Positions 28,086 to 36,799 of a stretch of DNA of 64,000 nt are shown here, piece after piece. Position 1 is the stretch's first letter. Every line of letters starts with the position of its first letter. Both the position numbers and the translations under genes were made by a program. The notes under the pieces are model-generated. The model saw only the letters and a program-made list of their open reading frames with translations, was not told where the DNA came from and searched no databases. The stretch is from Oceaniovalibus sp. ACAM 378. GTDB lineage: Bacteria; Pseudomonadota; Alphaproteobacteria; Rhodobacterales; Rhodobacteraceae. The stretch covers positions 23,892 to 87,891 of the forward strand of contig NZ_VSJK01000019.1 in the NCBI RefSeq assembly GCF_008085915.1, given 5' to 3'.

Positions 28086-29711
28086 ATGACCATCGCCATC
28101 TCTGACATCCGCAAGGCCCTGATTGGTGAAGGGGCGACCATTCCCGGCCCCTTCGGCCCTCGCCGTCTGATCTACAGCGATTACGTGGCCTCGGGGCGGT
28201 CGCTGGCGTTCATCGAGGATGCGATCCGCAGCCATGTGATGCCATTTTATGGCAATACGCACACCGAAACCTCGTTCACCGGGCGGCGCACGACGCAACT
28301 GCGCGAAATGGCGCGGGCCGCCGTGCGGCGGGCTGTGGGCGCTGACGATGGCCATGCGGTGATCTTTACCGGTTCGGGCGCGACCTCGGCGGCGGACAAG
28401 CTGATGCGCGCCTTTGTGTTGGGCGGGCTGTGCGCGCGATCGGTGATTTTTGTCGGCCCTTACGAACACCACTCCAACGATCTGCCTTGGCGCGAATGTG
28501 GTGCCACGGTTGAGCGGATTCCGCTGGATGACACCGGTGCGATCTGCCTGCGCACGCTGAAAGCGCGGCTGGCGGCACACCCGGATGCGCCCATCAAGAT
28601 CGGCGCCTTCTCGGCTGCCTCGAACGTGACCGGCGTGCTGTCCGATCTGCGCGCGATTGCCTGCCTGATGCATGAACATGACGGCTGGTGCATTGCCGAT
28701 TACGCCGCCGCCGGTCCCTATCTGCGCGTGAACCTCAGCGAATCTGCCCCCGGGGCGAATGACAGGATCGACGCGGCATTTTTGTCGCCGCACAAATACG
28801 CAGGCGGGCCGGGGGCTTCGGGGCTGTTGATCGCTGACCGGCGTATTCTGGACACCACGCGGCCCACCATGACGGGCGGCGGCACCGTGTCTTATGTGAC
28901 CGAGACGTCGCACGCCTATGTCACCAACCCCGAACGCCGCGAAGAAGGCGGCACGCCCGCGATCATCGAGAACATCCGCGCCGGTATGGTGCTGCAACTC
29001 AAGCGTGACATGGATGAGGACGAGGTCGAGCGCCGCGAAGCCGTCATGACCGAACGTATGGACCACGCCTTGCGGGCTATTCCCGGGGTGGAGCTTCTGG
29101 GGCCGCAGGGTGCGCCGAAGGTCGGCATCTTCTCGTTCAACCTGCGGGTTGGCGGGCGGATGCTGCACCACAATTATGTCGTGGCATTGCTGAACGATCT
29201 GTTCGGGATTCAGGCGCGCGGCGGCTGCTCTTGCGCTGGGCCTTATGGTCACAGCCTTCTGTCGATCGACCGCGAAACCACAGAGCGGCATGAAAAGCAG
29301 GTTCAACTGGGCTATTCCGCGTTTCGTCCCGGTTGGGCGCGGCTTGGCGTGAACTGGTTCTTCGAGGACGGTGACGTCGATCGGATCGCGCAGGCGGTGG
29401 CGTTCATCGCCAAGCATGGGCTGGACCTTTTGCCGCTTTACCGGCTGGATCTGGCCGAAGGTGTCTGGCGCGCCCAGCGTGCGGTCGATGACGCGCCACC
29501 GCGCCATCTGTCGGACCTGTGGAACCTGACGGCTGACAAGGCCCCGTCCGCGCCTGATTTTGACGAAGCAATGGCCGAGGCCAACGCCGTGGTGCGCAGC
29601 GTTCCGGGTAACGCCGACCCGCTGTCGATGACTGCCGAGCAAGAGGCTCTGCGCTGGTTCTGGATGCCCGACGAGGCTGTCAAACCCCAGTCCGTCAAGG
29701 CCGCATCGTGA
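28086..29711 (+). CDS. Class V aminotransferase / cysteine desulfurase-like PLP enzyme
   Basis: This 541-residue fold-type I PLP enzyme starts like NifS/SufS proteins (LIYSDYVASGRSLAFIED, then PFYGNTHTETSFTGRRTT). The Schiff-base lysine is Lys237 in FLSPHKYAGGPGA, and the cofactor aspartate is in CIADYAAAG. A loop reads ARGGCSCAGPYG with Cys381 and Cys383 where desulfurases carry their sulfur-accepting cysteine. The C-terminal about 130 residues extend beyond normal desulfurases. It could remove sulfur from cysteine or a cysteine-like product; a lyase or transaminase role is also possible. The GTG of the next gene overlaps its stop. Confidence 0.82.
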   Translation: MTIAISDIRKALIGEGATIPGPFGPRRLIYSDYVASGRSLAFIEDAIRSHVMPFYGNTHTETSFTGRRTTQLREMARAAVRRAVGADDGHAVIFTGSGATSAADKLMRAFVLGGLCARSVIFVGPYEHHSNDLPWRECGATVERIPLDDTGAICLRTLKARLAAHPDAPIKIGAFSAASNVTGVLSDLRAIACLMHEHDGWCIADYAAAGPYLRVNLSESAPGANDRIDAAFLSPHKYAGGPGASGLLIADRRILDTTRPTMTGGGTVSYVTETSHAYVTNPERREEGGTPAIIENIRAGMVLQLKRDMDEDEVERREAVMTERMDHALRAIPGVELLGPQGAPKVGIFSFNLRVGGRMLHHNYVVALLNDLFGIQARGGCSCAGPYGHSLLSIDRETTERHEKQVQLGYSAFRPGWARLGVNWFFEDGDVDRIAQAVAFIAKHGLDLLPLYRLDLAEGVWRAQRAVDDAPPRHLSDLWNLTADKAPSAPDFDEAMAEANAVVRSVPGNADPLSMTAEQEALRWFWMPDEAVKPQSVKAAS

Positions 29712-31012
29712 ATATGCAAGTTCAGTTCCCGCCATCGCTCTGGGCGGATACCGCGCCACCGCGCGCGATGAACTCCGCCGCCAAAGGGCCGATTGAAACG
29801 GATGTCGCGATCATCGGCGCGGGCTTTACCGGCCTGTCGGCGGCGATCGAGGCGGCGCGGCGCGGCCACACCGTCACCGTGTTCGAGGGCAAGGCCGTCG
29901 GCTGGGGTGCTTCGGGGCGCAACAACGGTCAGGTGATCCCGGTTCTCACCTCGGCCGAACCGGACGCCTGGGTTCAGCGCTATGGCGAGACAGGCAGGCG
30001 GGTCGTCGATCTGATCGGAAACTCGGCGAGCATCCTGTTCGATCTGGTCCGCGAATTCGACATGCAGGCCGAGGCCGAGCAGACTGGATGGTTTCAACCC
30101 GCTCACAGCCCCGGCCGCATGATCCTGTCACAGCGTCGGGTCGAGGCATGGCAGCGATATGGCTTCCCGGCAGAACTGCGCACGGCGCAAGAGGCCGCCG
30201 AGATGTTGGGAACCGAATTCTGGCATGGCGGGATGTTCAATCCGACGGGCGGGCATATCAATCCGCTGGCCCTGGCGCGGGGCATGGCCAAGGCTGCCGA
30301 AGGGCTGGGCGTCACAATCCATGAAAACAGCCCGGTGCACAGCTTTGAGCGCCAAGGGGCAGGGTGGGCATTGCGCACCGCTGATGCCACCATCAACGCC
30401 CGCGCGATGATCCTTGCGACCAACGCCTATACCGGCGAACTGGTGCCGCAACTGGCACCGCGTCTGGCGAAATCGCTGATCCCGGTCCTGAGCTGGCAGA
30501 TGGCGACGGAGCCGCTGGGTGACAACCTGCGCAAGACGATCCTGCCGGGGCGTCAGGCGGTTTCGGACACGCGCGGCGATCTGCGATTCTTCCGCTATGA
30601 TGCGCGCAACCGGCTGATCACCGGTGGGGCTGTCGTCGGGCCGCATGACGTGGCGAACCGCGTGCGTCGAAAGGCCGCGCGTAGTCTGGCCGAAGCCTTT
30701 CCCGCGCTTGGAACGCCCGAAATGACCCATGTCTGGTCGGGCTATATCGGCATGAACTGGGACCGTTTTCCGCGTGTTCACCAGCTTGGCCCGGACGGCT
30801 GGGCGTGGATGGCGTGCAACGGGCGCGGCGTGGCTTTTGGCACGGCCATGGGCCGTGAACTGGCCCGCGCCGTGACCGGCACCGATCCGCGCGAACTGGC
30901 CCTTCCTGTGACCGAACCCAAGCCGTTTCCAATACAGGGCCTGCTGCGCCGCGTGGCCCCCACCTATCTCGCCTGGCTCAAGCGCAATGACCAGATCGAA
31001 CCCAAGCTGTAA
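29708..31012 (+). CDS. FAD-dependent amine/amino acid oxidoreductase (DAO family)
   Basis: This 434-residue flavoprotein has the dinucleotide-binding motif VAIIGAGFTGLSAAIEAARR at residues about 34-53 and GWGASGRNNGQV, typical of the DAO superfamily branch containing gamma-glutamylputrescine oxidase and sarcosine oxidase-like enzymes. The C-terminal HVWSGYIGMNWDRFPRVHQL and ACNGRGVAFGTAMGRELA fit that branch. It should oxidise a C-N bond of a secondary or primary amine. The start is a GTG overlapping the upstream stop; an ATG two codons later is possible. In this operon the substrate is probably a derivative of the imported compound. Confidence 0.85.
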   Translation: MNMQVQFPPSLWADTAPPRAMNSAAKGPIETDVAIIGAGFTGLSAAIEAARRGHTVTVFEGKAVGWGASGRNNGQVIPVLTSAEPDAWVQRYGETGRRVVDLIGNSASILFDLVREFDMQAEAEQTGWFQPAHSPGRMILSQRRVEAWQRYGFPAELRTAQEAAEMLGTEFWHGGMFNPTGGHINPLALARGMAKAAEGLGVTIHENSPVHSFERQGAGWALRTADATINARAMILATNAYTGELVPQLAPRLAKSLIPVLSWQMATEPLGDNLRKTILPGRQAVSDTRGDLRFFRYDARNRLITGGAVVGPHDVANRVRRKAARSLAEAFPALGTPEMTHVWSGYIGMNWDRFPRVHQLGPDGWAWMACNGRGVAFGTAMGRELARAVTGTDPRELALPVTEPKPFPIQGLLRRVAPTYLAWLKRNDQIEPKL

Positions 31013-31023
31013 GGACTGACGAC

Positions 31024-31530
31024 ATGACTGACGCTGCTGAAACCACCGAAGGCATGGGCCTGAACGACATCCCAATCCTGCTGCGTCGCCGGATCGAGGC
31101 GATGATCCTCAAGCATGTGCTGGATGTGATAACCGAACGGACCAGCCGCGAGGAAGGCGAGGCCGTGATCGGCGAGACCTGCTCGCGCTCGGCCATCGAA
31201 CAGGGCCAGCAACTGGCCGAGGCATTGGGCCGCGCCCCCGATCTGACCGATTTCGCAGCGATTCAGCCGAACTGGACCCGCGAAGACGCCCTGCGCATCG
31301 AACCGGTTGAGATGACTGCGGAAAAGATGGATTTCAACGTCACCCGCTGCCGCTATTCCGAGATGTACAAGGAAATGGGGCTGGGCGACATCGGCCACCT
31401 TCTGTCGTGCAACCGCGACGGCGATTTCTGCATCGGCTACAATCCCGAGATCGAGCTGACCCGCACCCAGACGATCATGCAGGGCGCCAGCCACTGCGAT
31501 TTCCGCTACCGCATGAAAAAGGACGCCTGA
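31024..31530 (+). CDS. L-2-amino-thiazoline-4-carboxylate hydrolase-like protein
   Basis: The 168-residue product resembles the L-2-amino-delta2-thiazoline-4-carboxylate (ATC) hydrolase family. The founding enzyme opens the aminothiazoline ring to N-carbamoyl-L-cysteine. Features seen are the N-terminal helices IPILLRRRIEAMILKHVLDV, the FNVTRCRYSEMYKEMGL segment, HLLSCNRDGDFCIGYNP, and the C-terminal TQTIMQGASHCDFRYRMK. Several conserved cysteines and the CDFR end are typical. Many family members act on unknown substrates. Here it lies between an amine oxidase and an M20 amidohydrolase, with 2 bases to the latter. Confidence 0.78.
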   Translation: MTDAAETTEGMGLNDIPILLRRRIEAMILKHVLDVITERTSREEGEAVIGETCSRSAIEQGQQLAEALGRAPDLTDFAAIQPNWTREDALRIEPVEMTAEKMDFNVTRCRYSEMYKEMGLGDIGHLLSCNRDGDFCIGYNPEIELTRTQTIMQGASHCDFRYRMKKDA

Positions 31531-31532
31531 GC

Positions 31533-32702
31533 ATGGCCATTGAGAATTGGGTCGGCGACCAGGTCGAAAGCCTGACCGCCTTCCGCCGCGATCTGCATCA
31601 ACACCCTGAACTGCTCTATGATACCCTGCGCACTGCCGCCACCGTCGCCGAGGCGCTGCGTGCGGCCGGCGTTGATGAGGTGACCGAGGGGATTGGCCGC
31701 TCGGGCGTCGTCGGTGTCATCCGCGGCCAGAGCAATAACAGCGGTCGCACGATCGGCTTGCGCGCGGACATGGACGCGCTGCCCATCGAAGAGGCAACGG
31801 GCAAGCCCTGGGCCTCACTGGTGCCCGGCAAGATGCACGCCTGCGGCCATGACGGTCACACGACAATGCTTCTGGGCGCCGCACGGCATCTGGCGCAAAG
31901 CCGCGCGTTTGACGGTACAGTCATCGTGATCTTCCAGCCTGCCGAAGAAGGCGGGGCAGGGGCCAAGGCGATGATCGACGACGGGTTGTTCGACCGCTGG
32001 CCCTGCGATGAGGTTTACGGCATGCACAACCGGCCAAACCTGCCAGTGGGTGAATTCACCATCGCACCGGGGCCGATCATGGGATCGGTGGACGAGGTGA
32101 AGATCCGCATCGAAGGGCGCGGCGGCCACGCGGCACGTCCAGATCAGACGGTCGATCCGCTCCCTATTGCTGCGGCGCTGATTCAGGCGATCCAGACCAT
32201 CACCTCGCGCACCATCGACCCGCTGGACAGCGCGGTGATCTCGCTTTGCACCATTGAAGCGGGCAATGCGTTCAATGTGATTGCGCAAGATGTGCGGATG
32301 ACCGGCACCGTGCGCACCCTGCGCGAAGAGGTCCGCACCCATGTCGAAGGTCAACTGAACAGCCTTGTAAAAAACGTGGCGGCGGGCTTTGGCGCCAAGG
32401 GGCATCTGGAGTATATCCGCCACTATCCGGTGACGGTGAACCACGAGCGCGAAACTGAACTGGCCGCACGTGCCGCGCAGGAAGTCGCCGGCATCGAACG
32501 TGTAGACCTCGAGATGCCGCCGGTGCTGGGCGGCGAGGATTTCTCGTTCATGCTGAACATGGTACCGGGTGCGATGATCAACATCGGCAATGGTCGATCT
32601 GCCGGGCTGCATCATCCGGAATACGACTTCAACGACGATGTCATTGGTTGGGGCTGTTCTTACTGGACGACCCTCGTGCGCCAAAGGCTGCCTGCCGCCT
32701 GA
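31533..32702 (+). CDS. M20 family metallo-amidohydrolase
   Basis: This 389-residue enzyme is an M20D-type amidohydrolase of the hippuricase/N-acyl-amino-acid deacylase/IAA-conjugate hydrolase group. Metal motifs are GRTIGLRADMDALPIEE, KMHACGHDGHTTMLLGAA, IFQPAEEGGAGAKAM (catalytic glutamates) and MHNRPNLPVGEF. A dimerisation domain follows, with IRIEGRGGHAARPDQTVDP, and the C-terminal PVLGGEDFSFML completes the pattern. It would remove an acyl or carbamoyl group. In the ATC pathway an amidohydrolase of this kind releases cysteine from N-carbamoyl-cysteine, which fits the gene before it. It is last in the operon. Confidence 0.9.
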   Translation: MAIENWVGDQVESLTAFRRDLHQHPELLYDTLRTAATVAEALRAAGVDEVTEGIGRSGVVGVIRGQSNNSGRTIGLRADMDALPIEEATGKPWASLVPGKMHACGHDGHTTMLLGAARHLAQSRAFDGTVIVIFQPAEEGGAGAKAMIDDGLFDRWPCDEVYGMHNRPNLPVGEFTIAPGPIMGSVDEVKIRIEGRGGHAARPDQTVDPLPIAAALIQAIQTITSRTIDPLDSAVISLCTIEAGNAFNVIAQDVRMTGTVRTLREEVRTHVEGQLNSLVKNVAAGFGAKGHLEYIRHYPVTVNHERETELAARAAQEVAGIERVDLEMPPVLGGEDFSFMLNMVPGAMINIGNGRSAGLHHPEYDFNDDVIGWGCSYWTTLVRQRLPAA

Positions 32703-32709
32703 ACCTTGC

Positions 32710-32742
32710 TTGCCCGCCCGGTCATGTGGCTGAGGCGGGCAA
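32710..32742 (+). terminator. Hairpin at end of the catabolic operon
   Basis: TTGCCCGCC and GGCGGGCAA form a perfect 9-bp stem with a 15-base loop, 7 bases past the M20 gene stop. It is followed by AAACGG rather than a T run, so termination strength is uncertain. Confidence 0.55.
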
Positions 32743-33125
32743 AACGGCCGGAATTGGCGTGCAAACTGTTGATTTACGGCGATGATGCCTTCGGGGTGGC
32801 GAGGATCCAAGCCATTGATGCGCAGCCCGCCGAGGCCTCGGCTGCGTGTTTTCGAACTGCCCGTCCCGATGCTCGCCACCCGTCACCAAGACCGTTTTGA
32901 AACCGGCGTGACCCGGGGAAAATCCCAAGTGCGGCGGTGGGCCGCCCGGTGATGCAGGCGGCTCTGTTGATGGCGAGGATGGCGACTTGGCGGACCAAAC
33001 TGTCGTGACGTAAGTTTCAACTTGTCCATCACTCGCATGGCTTTTGCTGCGATGCAGCATTATCTCATGGCTGGGAGGCTATTTTAGCATCTACCTAATC
33101 CGGTGCCGTCGAGGAGCCTAAGACA
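32743..33125. other. Intergenic stretch without a recognised gene
   Basis: About 380 bp between the catabolic operon and a GNAT gene. There is a modest frame on the minus strand (32774-32998), but it has no good start site and no family I recognise. Just before the GNAT start lies the ribosome site GAGGAG. I see nothing else. Confidence 0.5.
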
Positions 33126-33710
33126 ATGACAGAGTATTCTCACGATACCACGCCAGAAATCCGCAAACTCTGGAAACGAGATATACCTGATATTACCCAG
33201 CATCTGCTGCGCCTCGACACCGGAACCCGCCACTCACGCTTTGGCATTTACGTCAAAGACGACTTCATAAAAGGTTACGCTGAACGCGCCATTGATGCCG
33301 ATACATTGGTTTTTGGAGCGTTTATTGATGGTCAGATCCGCGCGATTGGCGAATTGCGAGGTCTTTCTCAAGCCTGGAAACACGGCGCGGAACTTGCAGT
33401 GTCGGTTGAGCCGGATTGGCAAGGCAAAGGGATTGGGAGCACGCTTTTTTCCCGCTTGGTGACGGCGTCCCAAAACCGGGGCATCAAGTCTCTGCACGTT
33501 GTTTTTCTCAATGATAATAGACGGATGCAAAGTATCGCTGCAAAACATCACCCGGAATGTCATTCTGATAGTGGTCAAATCGAAGCCCGGTTTGATCCGG
33601 CTTGGGCCACGCCGATGTCCCTGGCCAGCGAGATAACGGAAGATGCCAGCGCCTTTGTTCGGCAGCTTTTCCGGGTGCCCACACAAAAGCGCGCCGGTCG
33701 GCACATTTAG
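33126..33710 (+). CDS. GNAT family N-acetyltransferase
   Basis: This 194-residue protein has a GNAT fold. The acetyl-CoA pyrophosphate loop is VEPDWQGKGIGSTLFSRLV (R/Q-x-x-G-x-G/A pattern), preceded by strand GELRGLSQAWKHGAELAVSV. After that come SLHVVFLNDNRRMQSIAAKH. It transfers an acetyl group to an unknown amine. GAGGAG lies 10 bases upstream of the ATG. It stands alone beside a pseudogene remnant. Confidence 0.85.
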   Translation: MTEYSHDTTPEIRKLWKRDIPDITQHLLRLDTGTRHSRFGIYVKDDFIKGYAERAIDADTLVFGAFIDGQIRAIGELRGLSQAWKHGAELAVSVEPDWQGKGIGSTLFSRLVTASQNRGIKSLHVVFLNDNRRMQSIAAKHHPECHSDSGQIEARFDPAWATPMSLASEITEDASAFVRQLFRVPTQKRAGRHI

Positions 33711-33809
33711 GTCTGGCACCGCTATTGCAAGCGATGCGCGTCGAATGTCGTCAACTAACATCGTCGAAACACAGCGGCCACACCGCCGCGTCGTCAAATC
33801 GGGCTTTGA

Positions 33810-34192
33810 GCGGACTTTGGCCAAGCCTCTGACGTCGGAACACAAAATGCCCACCACCCCCAAACCGTCATCGCCGCGCTGCACGCCCGGCGGTTGCCGC
33901 ATGCCGCCATTATCTTGCGCGACGAAATTCGGGCCCAGCAGATCGCGGCGGCTGGATCGATCATCCTGCCAGATGTCATTCAAGCGGGACCGGCCGGGTC
34001 CCTGCTTTCGACACACTGATCACGTCCATCGGCACTGCGCTGGCGTTTGACCCTACACTCGGTGGGTTATGCGGCCGGGGCGAACCGGAAGCCCCGGCTT
34101 CAGTCCATCTGCCCAATGACGGCGGGGCGGCTTTAAGCGCGGCGGTGATCGCCGCCGTCGTGCACTACACGACGGCCGATCCCCTGGCCTGA
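33810..34192 (+). pseudogene. Frame-broken remnant of a small phage-type protein
   Basis: Two coding-like segments lie in different frames. The first, from 33810, reads QTVIAALHARRLPHAAIILR then GSIILPDVIQAGPAG and stops at 34018. The second reads DTLITSIGTALAFDPTLGG, then SVHLPNDGGAALSAAVIAAV and VHYTTADPLA to a stop at 34192. Together they resemble, from memory, a small Rhodobacteraceae protein found with phage or gene-transfer-agent structural genes and often mislabelled acyl-CoA transferase. A middle section of roughly 30 residues seems missing as well as the frame. No other phage genes are near. Confidence 0.45.
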
Positions 34193-34579
34193 TCAGCCTT
34201 GCTTTGCGTTATTGTCATCTTGCTTTGCGTCATTGTCATAGGGTCTGGACTTGCACTGTCCTTCAACCTCGGCGCCGCTTTCGATGCTGAGGCTCTCATA
34301 GAAGATTTCGCCGGTCATCCGCGCGGTTGCGTGCAGCCTGACCTTGCCACCGAAGACTTGGCCGTTGAAACGGCCTTTGATGGCGACGCTGGCCGCATGG
34401 ATCTCGCCCTCGACCTCGCCTGCCTCCTCAATGACGACTGCGGACGCTTCCACACGGCCTTTGACGAAACCGGGCAGTTCGACGGTGCCGGGAAAGAACA
34501 GCTCGCCGGTGATGCGCGAGCCTGCGCCGAGATGCGAGCGGGCACCGCTCCCGGCGGCGGGGTACTTTTGGTCCGTCAT
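34193..34579 (-). CDS. Bactofilin family polymer-forming protein
   Basis: This 128-residue protein is a bactofilin (DUF583), a right-handed beta-helix that polymerises into cytoskeletal filaments, often at the membrane. Repeats of about 18 residues with the hydrophobic/glycine pattern are visible: SRITGELFFPGTVELPGFVK, GRVEASAVVIEEAGEVEGEI, GRFNGQVFGGKVRLHATARM, TGEIFYESLSIESGAEVEGQ. The ATG at 34579 leaves a short disordered head as usual. The tail repeats NDAKQD and NNAKQG from a 21-base tandem duplication. No M23 peptidase partner is adjacent. Confidence 0.9.
   Translation of the reverse strand: MTDQKYPAAGSGARSHLGAGSRITGELFFPGTVELPGFVKGRVEASAVVIEEAGEVEGEIHAASVAIKGRFNGQVFGGKVRLHATARMTGEIFYESLSIESGAEVEGQCKSRPYDNDAKQDDNNAKQG
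34198..34239. repeat. Two-copy 21-bp tandem repeat in the bactofilin 3' end
   Basis: The 21-base units at 34198-34218 and 34219-34239 differ at one position (GCGTTATTG versus GCGTCATTG). They encode the duplicated acidic and polar tail of the bactofilin. The length is a multiple of three, so copy-number change would keep the frame. Confidence 0.8.
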
Positions 34580-34730
34580 TGACGTCTGCCTTTTCCAGTT
34601 TCGGCCCTCGCGGGGCTCATACGCTTCCACATACAGGAGAACCCACGAGGGCACGAGCCCATGATGGAACGGTCGCAGATGGCAGGCAATGACCCGCAGG
34701 TCCGAAGTTTGTGCGCGCCTCAGGACGGGG

Positions 34731-34865
34731 TCAGGCGTTGGCCCAGTCACGGCTTTGCCAGACGTGTGTAGTGTCGCCAAGGTCAAGAGAGATAGACGGT
34801 GTCACTTCCACCGCCGCTGCTCCCGCCAAGGCAAAACTGGCGAGTGCCGACAGACTGATGCGCAT
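34731..34865 (-). CDS. Small secreted protein, 44 residues
   Basis: This 44-codon frame has a strong ribosome site (AAGGGAG, 7-8 bases before the ATG). It begins with a clear Sec signal peptide, MRISLSALASFALAGAAAVE, and a short mature part containing SISLDLGDTTHVWQSRDWAN. The mature product would be about 25 residues, acidic and with two tryptophans. No family is recognised. It follows the FMN reductase gene by 34 bases on the same strand and could be co-transcribed. It could be a real small periplasmic peptide or the truncated start of a longer lost protein. Confidence 0.5.
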   Translation of the reverse strand: MRISLSALASFALAGAAAVEVTPSISLDLGDTTHVWQSRDWANA

Positions 34866-34899
34866 GATTTGATCTCCCTTGACCGAGCTGGTGGGTGGG

Positions 34900-35469
34900 T
34901 CAGACGCTTCGAAGCGGTTTCAGAACTACGGCGAGTTTGGCCAATTCATCAACCATCCCCGCTATGCCCTCGTTCATCTTGGCATTTGCGGTGAACTCTC
35001 CCTTGTCGTCAATGAACTGGGGAAAGAATGGGATCGGCATAGTCTGCTGAATTGCGTAAGCGCCAACATTTCCGAGCAGTTGGCGCACCTCCTGGGCCGA
35101 GCGCAAGCCACCGGAAACGCCACCATAGCTGACAACGCCGATCGGCAGGTATTTCCATTCGCGCGACAATACCTGAACCGCGTTGATCAGGCTTGCCGGT
35201 GGAAAATAGTCATATTCCGGCGTGACGAAAATGACCGCGTCCGCACCGGCGATGACGGAACTCCAGCGCTTTGTGTGGTCGTGTTCGTATTTCTGCATCA
35301 TCGGGTGATGCTTTTCGTCCAGCAAAGGCAGATTGATCTCCGCCAGATCAACCAGTTCGACGTCAAATTTTTCGTTTTCCTTGGCCACCTTGACCGCCCA
35401 GTCCGAAACGGTCGGGCCCACCCGGCCCGGCCGGGTGGAGGCGGTGATGATTTTCAGCTTCAGTGTCAT
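34900..35469 (-). CDS. NAD(P)H-dependent FMN reductase
   Basis: This 189-residue flavodoxin-like enzyme has the flavin phosphate loop IITASTRPGRVGPTVSDW at the N-terminus, the core DAVIFVTPEYDYFPPASLIN, and VVSYGGVSGGLRSAQEVRQL. These match the NADPH-dependent FMN reductase/azoreductase/quinone reductase family. It likely reduces quinones, azo compounds or chromate by two electrons. AAAGGAT lies 7 bases before the ATG. It is in a run of minus-strand genes (pirin, GNAT, esterase, dioxygenase) consistent with electrophile or quinone defence. Confidence 0.88.
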   Translation of the reverse strand: MTLKLKIITASTRPGRVGPTVSDWAVKVAKENEKFDVELVDLAEINLPLLDEKHHPMMQKYEHDHTKRWSSVIAGADAVIFVTPEYDYFPPASLINAVQVLSREWKYLPIGVVSYGGVSGGLRSAQEVRQLLGNVGAYAIQQTMPIPFFPQFIDDKGEFTANAKMNEGIAGMVDELAKLAVVLKPLRSV

Positions 35470-35659
35470 TAAGGTATCCTTTATCGTGTGGAGTTAGAGA
35501 GTATCAAGGACGCAGGGCCCTGCCTTCGACGCAGTCCTCTGGACCTGCAGACGTGCGAGCAACACAGCCTTCAGGGCGATCGAATGCGCGCTGCGCGGCG
35601 TAAGGCGCCGGACTGAGGCGAGGTGCGAGTTGAGGCGGGATTTGGTCGCCGATGACCCG

Positions 35660-36619
35660 TTAACCCTTGGGGCGTGTCCTGTCCAATTCGGGGCTGATTG
35701 GAATGAATTCCTTATCATCGCCTGAGGGAAGCTTGAAAGGTCCGTTTGCCCAGTCGGCGGCTTTCCAGTCCTCTTTGGCTTGCTCGATGCGATCCTTCGA
35801 CGACGACACGAAATTCCACCAGATATAGCGTTTTTCGTTCAGCGTCGCGCCACCGAGTGCCATCAGGCGGGCACCCTGAGGGCCTGCCTTGACCGATATC
35901 CTGTCGCCCGGGCGGAACACCATCATGCGGCCGGCCTCGAATGTGTCGCCAGCGATTTCGATGCTGCCTTCGGTCACATAAACCCCGCGATCCTCGTGGT
36001 TGTCGGGCAGCGGAAAAGACGCGCCTGCGTCGAGGACGACATCCAGATAGAAGGTCTCGGACTGCATCGTCACCGGGCTGGTTTCACCATATGCGTTGCC
36101 AAGGATCAGACGGGCGGTTGTACCAGTGTCCCTGATCACGGGCAGGCTGGCCTCCTTGTGGTGTTCGAAATCAGGCGCCATTTCTTCACGATCTTCGGGC
36201 AGTGCGATCCATGTCTGGATGCCAAAGAGCTTGTGGCGCGTGGCACGTGTTTCCTCGCTGGTGCGCTCGGAGTGGGTGACGCCACGCCCTGCGACCATCC
36301 AGTTCACCTCGCCGGGATAGATCATCTGATGGGTGCCAAGGCTGTCGCGGTGTTCAAACTCGCCCTGATACAGATAGGTGACAGTCCCCAGACCGATATG
36401 CGGATGCGGACGGACATCAATGCCGCCATCGGTGATGAATTCCGCAGGGCCCATCTGGTCGAAAAAGATGAACGGCCCGACCATCTGCCGCTTGGGCGAG
36501 GGCATGGCGCGCCGAACCTCGAAACCCCCAAGGTCGTGGGCGCGGGGGATGATCAGGGTCTCAATACCTGCGCTATCCGATAGCGGACATTCCGGATTTT
36601 GTGTCGGGTTCCAGCTCAT
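35660..36619 (-). CDS. Pirin family protein
   Basis: This 319-residue bicupin has the pirin signature GPFIFFDQMGPAEF and the metal motif VRPHPHIGLGTVTYLYQGEF, followed by GEVNWMVAGRGVTHSE. These give the conserved His and Glu residues of the N-terminal cupin. The C-terminal cupin domain (ARLMALGGATLNEKRYIWWN) ends with IEQAKEDWKAADW. Bacterial pirins such as YhhW have quercetin dioxygenase activity; others act as redox-sensitive regulators. AGGAGAG precedes the ATG. The neighbourhood suggests a role in aromatic or quinone stress. Confidence 0.93.
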   Translation of the reverse strand: MSWNPTQNPECPLSDSAGIETLIIPRAHDLGGFEVRRAMPSPKRQMVGPFIFFDQMGPAEFITDGGIDVRPHPHIGLGTVTYLYQGEFEHRDSLGTHQMIYPGEVNWMVAGRGVTHSERTSEETRATRHKLFGIQTWIALPEDREEMAPDFEHHKEASLPVIRDTGTTARLILGNAYGETSPVTMQSETFYLDVVLDAGASFPLPDNHEDRGVYVTEGSIEIAGDTFEAGRMMVFRPGDRISVKAGPQGARLMALGGATLNEKRYIWWNFVSSSKDRIEQAKEDWKAADWANGPFKLPSGDDKEFIPISPELDRTRPKG

Positions 36620-36799
36620 GAGTTCTCTCCTGTGTTGGTATTCAGAAGGCCGGGCGGTGTGTGCGCCGTTTCATTCAATTGGGTTCAAGGTTGTGCTGCA
36701 ATACGGGTCCGTCACCATGACGATCTCGCATCTTGCTCTGGTTTTGAAGTTCAGATGTCGCTCTTCTGAGCTGCTCACGATGCGCCGCGCTGGAATGTT

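Noticed and set aside
32743..33125. A possible insertion-sequence remnant after the catabolic operon
   Set aside because: No transposase motif or terminal inverted repeats could be identified in any frame.
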